The notes below the pieces were generated by a model. It saw nothing but the letters and a program-made list of their open reading frames with translations. It was not told where the DNA came from and made no database searches. Position numbers and translations under genes: made by a program. Below, piece by piece: positions 1 to 5,608 of a stretch of 5,776 nt of DNA. The stretch's first letter is position 1. Each line of letters begins with the position of its first letter. The stretch lies in the NCBI GenBank assembly GCA_020052215.1, contig JAGVPN010000045.1:1-5776 (forward strand), in the 5' to 3' direction. The stretch comes from Syntrophobacterales bacterium. GTDB taxonomy: Bacteria; Desulfobacterota; Desulfobaccia; Desulfobaccales; 0-14-0-80-60-11.

Positions 1-12
1 CTCTTCCGATCT
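1..12. other. Illumina adapter remnant at contig edge
   Basis: The first twelve bases, CTCTTCCGATCT, are identical to the 3' end of the common Illumina adapter (known to end GCTCTTCCGATCT). The pilus ATPase reading frame becomes family-like immediately after them: from base 15 it reads [10 protein letters not shown], matching the CpaF pattern NAIIPPL.LDGP. The codon at 12-14 is T(adapter)+CC, giving Ser where the family usually has Ala (GCC). This fits a junction exactly between bases 12 and 13. The stretch is an untrimmed artefact and should not be read as biology. Confidence 0.88.
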
Positions 13-14
13 CC

Positions 15-854
15 ATCATTTCCCCTTTGACCCTCGATGGCCCCATGCTTTCCATCCGCCGGTTTTCCGTCCAACGCCCCAGTCTGGAGGATTTAATCGA
101 AAAAGGCAGCCTTACCGCGGAGATCGGCGAAACCCTCAAGGCCATTGCGGTGGGCAAATTGAACGTGCTCATCTCCGGAGGGACTGGCGCCGGGAAAACC
201 ACCCTGCTCAACATCCTCTCGGGTTTCATTCCCGCCAGGGAGCGTATTATCACCATCGAAGATTCCGCCGAACTGCAATTGCAGCAGGAGCACGTCTGCC
301 GGCTGGAAACTCGACCGGCCAACATCGAGGGCAAAGGTGAGGTCACCCAGAGAGAGTTGGTGAAGAACTGCTTGAGGATGAGGCCGGACCGGGTCATTGT
401 GGGTGAGGTCCGGGGCGCCGAGGTCATTGACATGCTCCAGGCCATGAATACCGGGCATGATGGCTCCATGACCACCGTCCATGCCAACACCGCCCGGGAT
501 GCGCTCCTGCGCCTGGAGACCATGATTTCCCTCTCCGGCGTCACCATCCAGGAAAAGGCCATGCGCCAGATGATCAGTTCGTCTCTAGATGTGGTCATTC
601 AATTAGTGCGTCACAGTGATGGGGTCAGACGCCTGGTAGCCCTGGCGGAAATCACCGGCATGGAAAGCGGCGTTATCAGTATGCAGGATATTTTTGTGTT
701 TGAGCGGCATGGGATGGATGAACAAGGGCGGGTTTTGGGGCGCTTTACCCCTTCTGGGGTGCGGCCCCACTTCGTCGAGCGCTGCCGGCTCTTTGGCGTG
801 CCTCTGCCGGATGGCATTTTCGTGCCGCCGGAGCGGCACGTGGGGCGCATCTAA
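15..854 (+). CDS. cpaF: Tad pilus assembly ATPase CpaF/TadA (5' truncated)
   Basis: This is the C-terminal part of the cytoplasmic secretion ATPase (GspE/PulE superfamily) that powers assembly of Tad/Flp pili. Counting from the Leu codon at 27 as residue 1, it shows the Walker A loop GGTGAGKTT (51-59), the Asp box [10 protein letters not shown] (74-83), Walker [13 protein letters not shown] (121-132) and the His box with [12 protein letters not shown] (149-160). A start at TTG 27 is not credible, because the same frame is homologous upstream to base 15 and the N-terminal domain is absent. Full family members have roughly 400-500 residues, so about 150-220 are missing beyond the contig edge. 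The nucleotide-binding half looks intact with no missing catalytic motif. tadB starts 30 bases downstream and tadC follows, the usual Tad order. Assignment to CpaF rather than a type II secretion or PilB ATPase rests on the [18 protein letters not shown] segment and the two T2SF neighbours. Confidence 0.93.
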   Translation: MISPLTLDGPMLSIRRFSVQRPSLEDLIEKGSLTAEIGETLKAIAVGKLNVLISGGTGAGKTTLLNILSGFIPARERIITIEDSAELQLQQEHVCRLETRPANIEGKGEVTQRELVKNCLRMRPDRVIVGEVRGAEVIDMLQAMNTGHDGSMTTVHANTARDALLRLETMISLSGVTIQEKAMRQMISSSLDVVIQLVRHSDGVRRLVALAEITGMESGVISMQDIFVFERHGMDEQGRVLGRFTPSGVRPHFVERCRLFGVPLPDGIFVPPERHVGRI

Positions 855-870
855 CGCCCGCGTACCGGCG

Positions 871-875
871 AGGAG
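871..875 (+). promoter_or_regulatory. Ribosome binding site fixing the tadB start
   Basis: AGGAG at 871-875 abuts the ATG at 876 with no spacer, so that ATG cannot use it. The in-frame ATG at 885 lies 9 bases downstream, a good Shine-Dalgarno distance. This argues for the shorter protein starting MDFLKNF. Confidence 0.6.
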
Positions 876-884
876 ATGGGGATC

Positions 885-1889
885 ATGGATTTCCTGAAAA
901 ATTTCAATCTGGCTGGCATGGAATTCCAGTATGCCCTGGGACTGCTGGGTCTATTCATGATGGTGATGCTCTTAATTGCCGGCATTAATTATCGCCTGGT
1001 GGAACCCATTCGCAAGCGACGCCTGATCAATCAGCGCCTGCGGGGGAAGAAACGGGAACAAGCGGCTCGGGCTCAGGTTTTCAAGGCCTTCCAGGAAAAC
1101 AAGGAAAGCGTGGTCTTGAATCTGGCGGAGCGCTATTTTGGATGGGGGAAAGTAGAAAATATTCAACGTCACTTGCTCCAGGCCGATATTTACCTGGCCC
1201 CGACCATCTTTATCTGTGTCCTGATCAGCCTGGCCGGCACGGGCTTTATGATCGGGTGGCTGGTGGGAACTTTTACCTGGTCCCTGTCTTTAGCTTTCCT
1301 CCTGGGGGTGCTTCCCATCATGTTCCTGCGGTGGAAGCGGAAGCGAAAAACCCTGAAGATCGAGCGCTATATGCCCGACGCCATGGAGTTGCTGGCCAGG
1401 TCTCTCAGGGCCGGCCACACCTTGTCAGGGACCCTGGAGTTGGCGAGTCAGGAGGTCCCGGATCCCCTGGGGAGCGAGATGCGGATAACCTTCGAAGAGC
1501 AGAAACTGGGTTTGAGCATGCCCCAGGCGTTCCGGCGCATGGGTGAACGGGTTGCCAGCCAGGACCTGCGCTATTTCGTCACCGCGGTGATTATCCAGTC
1601 GGAGACCGGGGGAAACCTTTCCGAAATTCTTGAAAATATTGGGTCCATCATCCGGGACCGACTCACGTTGAAGGGGAAGGTCCGGGGGCTCACCGCCGAA
1701 GGACGTTTCTCGGCGTTGATCTTGAGCCTCTTGCCGTTTGTCACCTTCCTCGGTCTTTATATCGTCAACGGGCAGTATATCATGCCCTTGTTCACTGACC
1801 CGCTTGGCATTCAATTATTAACGGTCGCGATGATCTGTATTAGCATCGGCGTCGTCATCATGAAGAAAATGGTAACCATCAAGGTCTAA
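885..1889 (+). CDS. tadB: Tad pilus inner-membrane platform protein TadB
   Basis: TadB is a polytopic inner-membrane protein of the type II secretion F (T2SF) family. It pairs with TadC to form the platform on which the CpaF ATPase acts to extrude the Flp pilin. The 334-residue protein, counted from ATG 885, has an N-terminal membrane helix (about 17-36), then a basic cytoplasmic stretch RKRRLINQRLRGKKR. Two helices follow (about 104-126 and 130-149), then the T2SF core (about 163-290) with YMPDAMELLARSLRAGHTL and the conserved QSETGGNLSEILENI (238-252). Two C-terminal helices lie near 277-297 and 309-327. The length is normal for TadB and no frameshift is seen. The alternative ATG at 876 would add three residues but sits directly against the Shine-Dalgarno. 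It is co-directional with cpaF (30-base gap) and tadC (11-base gap), so these probably form one operon. Confidence 0.92.
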   Translation: MDFLKNFNLAGMEFQYALGLLGLFMMVMLLIAGINYRLVEPIRKRRLINQRLRGKKREQAARAQVFKAFQENKESVVLNLAERYFGWGKVENIQRHLLQADIYLAPTIFICVLISLAGTGFMIGWLVGTFTWSLSLAFLLGVLPIMFLRWKRKRKTLKIERYMPDAMELLARSLRAGHTLSGTLELASQEVPDPLGSEMRITFEEQKLGLSMPQAFRRMGERVASQDLRYFVTAVIIQSETGGNLSEILENIGSIIRDRLTLKGKVRGLTAEGRFSALILSLLPFVTFLGLYIVNGQYIMPLFTDPLGIQLLTVAMICISIGVVIMKKMVTIKV

Positions 1890-1900
1890 AGGAGGAAAGG

Positions 1901-2833
1901 ATGACGGTCCTTTTCTGGGTCATAGCCCTGGCCTCTTTCGCCACAGTTGCTTTCCTCACTTACGGCGCCCTCAGTTACTTCAACAGTCGGAAGATGGTGC
2001 GGGACCGCTTTAAAACGGGCGCCCCTGAGGCGATGCCATTAATTTACCGGGGAGAAGTCAATAGCTTTAAAAAGCAATTTTTTGATTGGATATCATCTCT
2101 GGGTAAATATGCCAAAGACAAACAAGAGGATGATTCCAAGCTTCGCCAGGCCTTAATCCAGGCGGGGTTTCGCCATCCCAAGGGAACGGCCATCTATTTC
2201 GGTCTCCGGTTTTTGTTAGCTCTGATGCTGCCGGTGCTTTACCTGTTGGCCAATGTCATGAACGGGGTCTTGAACCGGGGTAATCTCCTGGTCTGTTTCT
2301 TGTTAGCCGGAGCAGGATTTTATATTATTCCATATCTGCTGAGATTTATCACCCGCCGTCGTCAGGATCGCATTGATAAAGCCCTCCCGGATGTTTTGGA
2401 TATGCTCATTGTCTGCATGGAGGCAGGCTTGTCTCTGCAGTCCACCATCAACCGGGTGTCAGATGAAGTTAAGAATATATCCAAAGACCTTTTCAAAGAA
2501 TTGCAGCTTACCAATGCCGAGTTGAGAACCGGGATCGGCCGGGAGATAGCGCTCAAGAATTTTGGGGAGCGGACCGGGGTCCAGAATGTTAAAGCTCTGG
2601 TTGGACTGATGATCCAATCGGATAGAATGGGCGCCAGTATCGTCCAAGCTCTCCGCACCCACGCCAGTTTTCTCCGGGTCCAGCGATCCCAACGGGCTGA
2701 AGAACAAGCCGCCAAAATGCCGGTGAAGATCCTGTTTCCCCTCCTCCTGTTCATTTTCCCCGCCATCTTTGTGGTGGTACTGGGGCCCGCCGCCATCCAG
2801 ATCTCCAAATCCGCCTTCTTTGGGGGTCATTAA
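1901..2833 (+). CDS. tadC: Tad pilus inner-membrane platform protein TadC
   Basis: TadC is the second T2SF-family platform protein of the Tad pilus machine. The 310 residues include an N-terminal membrane helix (about 3-25), a charged cytoplasmic stretch, two helices (about 98-120 and 128-149) and the T2SF core starting with RIDKALPDVLDMLIVCMEAGLS (written here in part; 157-178). A C-terminal helix lies within KMPVKILFPLLLFIFPAIF (272-290), followed by VVVLGPA, a segment characteristic of TadC rather than TadB. The start is well supported: a near-perfect Shine-Dalgarno AAAGGAGG (1888-1895) overlaps the tadB stop codon and lies 5 bases before ATG 1901. Length is normal for the family. After its stop there is a 148-base gap before the next gene, and the usual downstream tadD is missing, so the Tad module ends here or continues elsewhere in the genome. 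Confidence 0.92.
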   Translation: MTVLFWVIALASFATVAFLTYGALSYFNSRKMVRDRFKTGAPEAMPLIYRGEVNSFKKQFFDWISSLGKYAKDKQEDDSKLRQALIQAGFRHPKGTAIYFGLRFLLALMLPVLYLLANVMNGVLNRGNLLVCFLLAGAGFYIIPYLLRFITRRRQDRIDKALPDVLDMLIVCMEAGLSLQSTINRVSDEVKNISKDLFKELQLTNAELRTGIGREIALKNFGERTGVQNVKALVGLMIQSDRMGASIVQALRTHASFLRVQRSQRAEEQAAKMPVKILFPLLLFIFPAIFVVVLGPAAIQISKSAFFGGH

Positions 2834-2900
2834 ACCGGAAGGAACCAACTGATGCATGATCCGGGAGGCGCTCTTATTTTAAAATCGATAATAATAATGT

Positions 2901-2929
2901 TTGACGCAACTAGAGATTATTGCTAAACG
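2901..2929 (+). promoter_or_regulatory. Possible sigma-70-type promoter for the two-component genes
   Basis: TTGACG (2901-2906, one mismatch to the -35 consensus) is followed after 17 bases by TAAACG (2924-2929), a weak -10 matching three consensus positions but preceded by an extended -10 TGC (2921-2923). The upstream stretch is AT-rich, as expected for a promoter. Transcription would begin near 2936, giving a leader of about 45 bases before ATG 2982. The -10 is poor, so this is a candidate only. It does explain why a TTG codon occurs at 2901 in frame with the kinase. Confidence 0.3.
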
Positions 2930-2971
2930 TCATACTGTGAAACTTGTCAACCTCGACAGGGAGAAATCGCC

Positions 2972-2976
2972 GGAAG
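2972..2976 (+). promoter_or_regulatory. Ribosome binding site supporting the ATG 2982 start
   Basis: GGAAG lies 5 bases before ATG 2982, a moderate Shine-Dalgarno at a workable distance. By contrast, the TTG at 2901 has only AT-rich sequence upstream (ATCGATAATAATAATGT) and no purine-rich site. This favours the 489-residue protein over the 516-residue reading. Confidence 0.5.
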
Positions 2977-2981
2977 CGACC

Positions 2982-4451
2982 ATGACGACCAGAATTCTCC
3001 TTGCCGATGAGTACCAGATTGTGCGTCAGGGGCTCCGCGCCTTACTGGAGAAAGAAACCGGGCTGGAAGTGGTGGGGGAAGCCGCCAGCGGACCGGCGGT
3101 GATGCGGCAGGTGCAAGACTTGGCCCCGGATATAGTTCTCTTGGACCTGGCCCTGCCGGAGCTTCAAGGCGTGGAGGCGATCCGCCAAATCCTAGCCGCC
3201 TCCCCCCACGTCAAAATCATCGCCTTGTCCATTTATGCCGACCGGCGCTTTGTGGTCAATATCCTCAAAGCCGGCGCCTCAGGTTATCTTTTGAAAGACT
3301 GCGCCTGCGAAGAATTGACCAAAGCCATCCGTACCGTTCGGGAACCCAAAACCTTCATCAGCACCGGCCTCTCGGATATCGTGGCCCAGGATTATATCGA
3401 GGCGTTGCGCGACAGTGAGGCGCGCTTTCGGACTATTTTCGAAGAAACCACCATGGGTATTGCCCTGGTGGATAAGGATGGGCGCATCGTCGAATGTAAT
3501 CGGGCCTTGCAACAGTTGCTGGGGTACAGTCTGACCGAGCTCGTCAACCAGGTGTTCACCGTTTTTGTCTCGCCGGACGATGCTTCACGGTGCAAGGCCC
3601 TCTTCCGGGAATTGGTGCAAGGGAAACAAGACTCCTACCAAGTGGAAAAAAAATTTATCCGCCAAGACGGCCGATCGGCCTGGGGGCGTCTGAGCGTCTC
3701 CTTGATCAGGGGCGTCAAGGTCGGAGACCACCGGGCCCTCTGCATGATCGAAGATATCGCGGCACAGAAGCAGGCCGAAAAAGAAATCCGCACTTACCAG
3801 GCACAACTCCGGTCCGTGGCCTCGGAATTGTCCCTGACGGAAGAGCGCGAACGCCGGCGCCTGGCCACAGATCTCCATGACCATGTGGGACAGATCCTGG
3901 CCCTGGCCCAGATCAAGCTAGGCGCCATCCGAGAATCCGCCCCCTCCACCCACCTGATCGAGCCTATGGATGAGGTCCGGCGCCTCATTGAGCAAACCAT
4001 TCAATACACCAGGTCATTGACCTTCGAGCTGAGCCCGCCCATCCTCTATGATCTCGGTTTTGAAGCCGCGGTGGAGTGGTTGGCCGAATTGATTCAGGAA
4101 CAACATGGCATTACGGTCAAGGTCCAGAAGGATCGGTCGGCCAGGCCCATGGATGATGAGATCCGGGTCATCCTTTTCCAGACCGTGCGGGAATTACTGG
4201 CTAATGTGGTCAAACATGCCAGCGCTAAGCATATCATGGTCTTCATGGCCCGAGAGGATGGCGCCCTGCAAGTCAAGATAGAAGACGACGGGCTGGGAAT
4301 GGGTAGTTCTGGCGACGCCGCCAATGGTCCCTTTGGGTTTGGCTTCTTTAGCATCGGGGAGCGGTTGAAGTATTTGGGCGGTCACCTGGAAGTGGTATCT
4401 GAACCTGGCTGGGGAACTAGGGTCACCCTAAAGGTGCCCTTAAAATATTAA
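2982..4451 (+). CDS. Hybrid sensor histidine kinase, REC-PAS-HisKA_3-HATPase
   Basis: This is a soluble 489-residue kinase of the NarX/DesK (HPK7) type with a receiver domain at its N terminus. Numbered from ATG 2982, the REC domain (about 1-130) has acidic D9/E10, phospho-acceptor D55 (LLDLALPE), S83 and K105. A PAS domain (about 144-262; RFRTIFEETTMGIALVDKDG) is followed by a helical linker. HisKA_3 carries the phosphorylatable H299 in TDLHDHVGQ. The HATPase has the N box ELLANVVKHA (N408), G1 DDGLGMG (435-441) and G2 near GFGFFSIGERL. No membrane segment or signal peptide is visible, so it should sense a cytoplasmic cue. The frame is open back to TTG 2901, but ATG 2982 aligns gap-free with the start of the downstream regulator's REC and has GGAAG (2972-2976) 5 bases upstream. 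The regulator gene follows after 20 bases and is the obvious partner. Oddities are D-E instead of D-D in the acidic pocket and LALP in place of the common xxMP. The signal is unknown. Confidence 0.9.
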   Translation: MTTRILLADEYQIVRQGLRALLEKETGLEVVGEAASGPAVMRQVQDLAPDIVLLDLALPELQGVEAIRQILAASPHVKIIALSIYADRRFVVNILKAGASGYLLKDCACEELTKAIRTVREPKTFISTGLSDIVAQDYIEALRDSEARFRTIFEETTMGIALVDKDGRIVECNRALQQLLGYSLTELVNQVFTVFVSPDDASRCKALFRELVQGKQDSYQVEKKFIRQDGRSAWGRLSVSLIRGVKVGDHRALCMIEDIAAQKQAEKEIRTYQAQLRSVASELSLTEERERRRLATDLHDHVGQILALAQIKLGAIRESAPSTHLIEPMDEVRRLIEQTIQYTRSLTFELSPPILYDLGFEAAVEWLAELIQEQHGITVKVQKDRSARPMDDEIRVILFQTVRELLANVVKHASAKHIMVFMAREDGALQVKIEDDGLGMGSSGDAANGPFGFGFFSIGERLKYLGGHLEVVSEPGWGTRVTLKVPLKY

Positions 4452-4460
4452 AGAAAGGAC

Positions 4461-4467
4461 GGGGGGG
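4461..4467 (+). promoter_or_regulatory. Seven-G tract acting as ribosome binding region of the regulator
   Basis: Between the kinase stop (4449-4451) and ATG 4472 lie AAAGGA (4454-4459) and a run of seven G (4461-4467), 4 bases before the start. Either could pair with the anti-Shine-Dalgarno. The G run is a homopolymer whose length could vary by slippage, which would change spacing by one or a few bases. Confidence 0.4.
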
Positions 4468-4471
4468 ATAG

Positions 4472-5125
4472 ATGGTCGTTAAAATTCTGATCGCCGATGA
4501 TCACCAGATTGTCCGTCAGGGGCTTCGCTTTTTGCTCGAGAAGGAATCAGATCTGAAAGTGGTGGCCGAGGCTGAAGATGGGCGGACCACGGTGCGATTG
4601 GCCCGGGAGTTGAACCCTGGAGTGATCATTATCGATGTCGCCATGCCTGATCTCAACGGCATCGAGGCCACGCGCCAGATCATAGCCGAGTCGCCGGCTA
4701 CCAAGGTAATTGCCCTGTCCATGTACGCCGACCGCAGATTTGTGGTGAATATGCTGAAGGCCGGGGCTTCGGGCTATCTCTTGAAGGATTGCGCCTTCGA
4801 GGAACTGACCAGGGCCATCCGGGTGGTGCTGACCCACAGAACCTATCTCAGTCCCGGAGTCACCGATATTTTGGTGAAGGACTGCAAGATGGGGACCCCT
4901 TTGAATGAGGCTTCAGCATTCGGGGTTCTGACCTCCCGGGAGCGGGAAGTCCTCCAACTCATGTCCGAAGGCCGATCCACCGCCAAAATCGCCGACCAAC
5001 TCCATGTAAGCGTCAAGACCATAGAGAGCCATCGTCAGCAGCTCATGCAAAAGTTGAACCTGCGGAGCGTGGCGGAACTCACCAAGTATGCCATCCGGGA
5101 AGGCTTGACTTCTCTGGGGGGCTGA
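4472..5125 (+). CDS. NarL/FixJ-family response regulator, REC-LuxR HTH
   Basis: This is a DNA-binding transcription regulator of 217 residues, a normal length for the NarL family. The REC domain (about 1-125) has the acidic pair D9/D10, phospho-acceptor D55 in IIDVAMPDLNG, S83 and K105 (GYLLKD). A linker leads to the LuxR-type helix-turn-helix (about 153-196) with LTSREREVLQLMSEG and the recognition-helix region VSVKTIESHRQQLMQKL. All phosphorylation residues are present. Phosphorylation by the kinase encoded immediately upstream (20-base gap, same strand) is expected from gene order and family pairing of HPK7 kinases with NarL regulators. Its REC is strikingly similar to the REC at the kinase N terminus, most of all in the stretch YADRRFVVN.LKAGASGYLL, which differs at one position. 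Targets are unknown; the adjacent Tad genes are candidates by position only. Confidence 0.95.
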   Translation: MVVKILIADDHQIVRQGLRFLLEKESDLKVVAEAEDGRTTVRLARELNPGVIIIDVAMPDLNGIEATRQIIAESPATKVIALSMYADRRFVVNMLKAGASGYLLKDCAFEELTRAIRVVLTHRTYLSPGVTDILVKDCKMGTPLNEASAFGVLTSREREVLQLMSEGRSTAKIADQLHVSVKTIESHRQQLMQKLNLRSVAELTKYAIREGLTSLGG

Positions 5126-5163
5126 TTCCGGGCTTATCCTCCCGGAGAGAGGTAGCTGCCCCC
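5117..5163 (+). terminator. Two-tier GC-rich hairpin at the regulator 3' end
   Basis: GGGGGC (5117-5122), just before the stop codon, can pair with GCCCCC (5158-5163). This encloses an inner hairpin TCCGGG (5127-5132) / CCCGGA (5141-5146) with an 8-base loop. No T tract follows on the plus strand, so this is not a classical intrinsic terminator. It may act in 3'-end processing, stabilise the message, or be an incidental product of GC-rich sequence. Confidence 0.25.
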
Positions 5164-5189
5164 AAAGTAATCCAGCGGTCCCCAGGGGC

Positions 5190-5212
5190 AAAAAATCGGG
5201 GGAAATCACCCG
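5190..5212 (-). terminator. Possible minus-strand intrinsic terminator
   Basis: Read on the minus strand, CGGG (5212-5209) and CCCG (5200-5197) can pair across an 8-base loop and are followed by ATTTTTT (5196-5190). The stem has only four pairs, so it is weak. The orientation is right for ending leftward transcription from the integrase remnant or the GGDEF gene. A second T tract on the same strand sits near 5234 next to CCG/CGG repeats. Confidence 0.25.
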
Positions 5213-5297
5213 TGGCGGCTCCCCTGGCCGTTAAAAAACCGGGATTTCGGGATCGGAAACATATTATTATATCAACTTTTTGTAATCATTGCGATTA

Positions 5298-5492
5298 TTA
5301 ATATTTATAATTTAGGATACCTCCATAAATACCCCCAAATGTTGACTGCTGGAGGGGCTTATACCGAGTTGCAATCAAAAGGTAATTATTGGTAGCCGCA
5401 TCGACCGTCGGCTCACTGTGACGTTTGGCCTCCTTCATGAACGCAAAGTACCGGCGTTTGATGCGTTCATTCTCTGCACCGTGCTTTTTCAT
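5298..5492 (-). pseudogene. Truncated tyrosine recombinase/phage integrase N terminus
   Basis: The reading frame starts at ATG (5492-5490) and codes for 64 residues. The first 33 (to about 5394) resemble the N terminus of a family of site-specific tyrosine integrases: ENERIKRRYFAFMKEAKRHS followed by EPTVDAA, where I recall family members continuing with AKAL.RFE and the SAM-like core-binding domain. After DAA the resemblance stops and the frame runs through unrelated AT-rich sequence to a stop at 5298. Complete integrases have about 300-400 residues with an R...HxxR...Y catalytic domain, none of which is here. AAGGGG lies 9 bases upstream of the ATG, so the original start and ribosome binding site seem preserved. 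This looks like a gene remnant left by deletion or recombination. The family call comes from memory of the motif, not a search, and a small unrelated protein remains possible. Confidence 0.6.
5317..5336. repeat. Short direct repeat ATACCTCC / ATACCCCC
   Basis: ATACCTCC (5317-5324) and ATACCCCC (5329-5336) match at seven of eight bases with a 12-base period, immediately beside the AT-rich stretch. They lie downstream of the integrase remnant in its own orientation, where recombinase arm or core sites often occur. Two copies of eight bases could also arise by chance. Confidence 0.25.
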
Positions 5493-5608
5493 GGTTTATT
5501 GCCCCTTATCTCAAGTCACTATCCACGGTGGGTTTGGCACTCTCGACTAGTCATTGTTGAGGAATTGTTTCTAGTGGCAAGTTTGTTATCTTCCCCAGAT
5601 ACCCTGGA

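Larger units (their letters stand above)
2834..2981 (+). other. Intergenic region between tadC and the kinase gene
   Basis: This 148-base gap becomes AT-rich around 2872-2900 and contains a perfect 10-base palindrome ATTTTAAAAT (2876-2885) just upstream of a promoter-like pair of hexamers. No convincing hairpin plus T-tract terminator follows tadC, so read-through from the Tad operon is possible. A 24-codon reading frame (2852-2926) preceded by GGAAGGA lies here too; it resembles no family I know and is discussed in the findings. Confidence 0.5.
5126..5608. other. Gene-poor junction between the regulator and the GGDEF gene
   Basis: These 483 bases hold no intact gene. From left to right there are GC-rich inverted repeats (5117-5212), two runs of six A that form T tracts on the minus strand (5190-5195 and near 5234), a strongly AT-rich stretch (about 5260-5315), and a short direct repeat (5317-5336). 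These are followed by a broken integrase start on the minus strand and about 115 bases of unassigned sequence upstream of that start. Composition in the AT-rich stretch differs clearly from the flanking genes. No tRNA gene or inverted-repeat-bounded insertion sequence is visible. Confidence 0.6.

Noticed and set aside
27..29. TTG at 27 as start of the ATPase gene
   Set aside because: The same frame is homologous to CpaF upstream to base 15, the N-terminal domain is missing and the contig begins with adapter. This is a truncated gene, not a TTG start.
2362..2808. 148-codon open frame on the minus strand within tadC
   Set aside because: It lies wholly antisense to a clear TadC coding region, and its translation is Ser/Arg-rich shadow sequence with no recognisable motif.
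2901..2903. TTG at 2901 as start of the hybrid kinase
   Set aside because: No purine-rich site precedes it, the 27 extra residues have no counterpart in the paralogous REC, and TTGACG there fits a -35 element better.
3646..3653. Run of eight A in the PAS-coding part of the kinase, as a slippage or frameshift site
   Set aside because: It encodes ordinary E-K-K-F in a continuous domain. There is no alternative frame product of interest and eight A is marginal for transcriptional slippage.
5306..5311. Perfect TATAAT as a plus-strand promoter
   Set aside because: No -35 hexamer lies at a workable distance (TTGTAA is 20 bases away), no plus-strand gene follows, and chance matches are expected in such AT-rich sequence.
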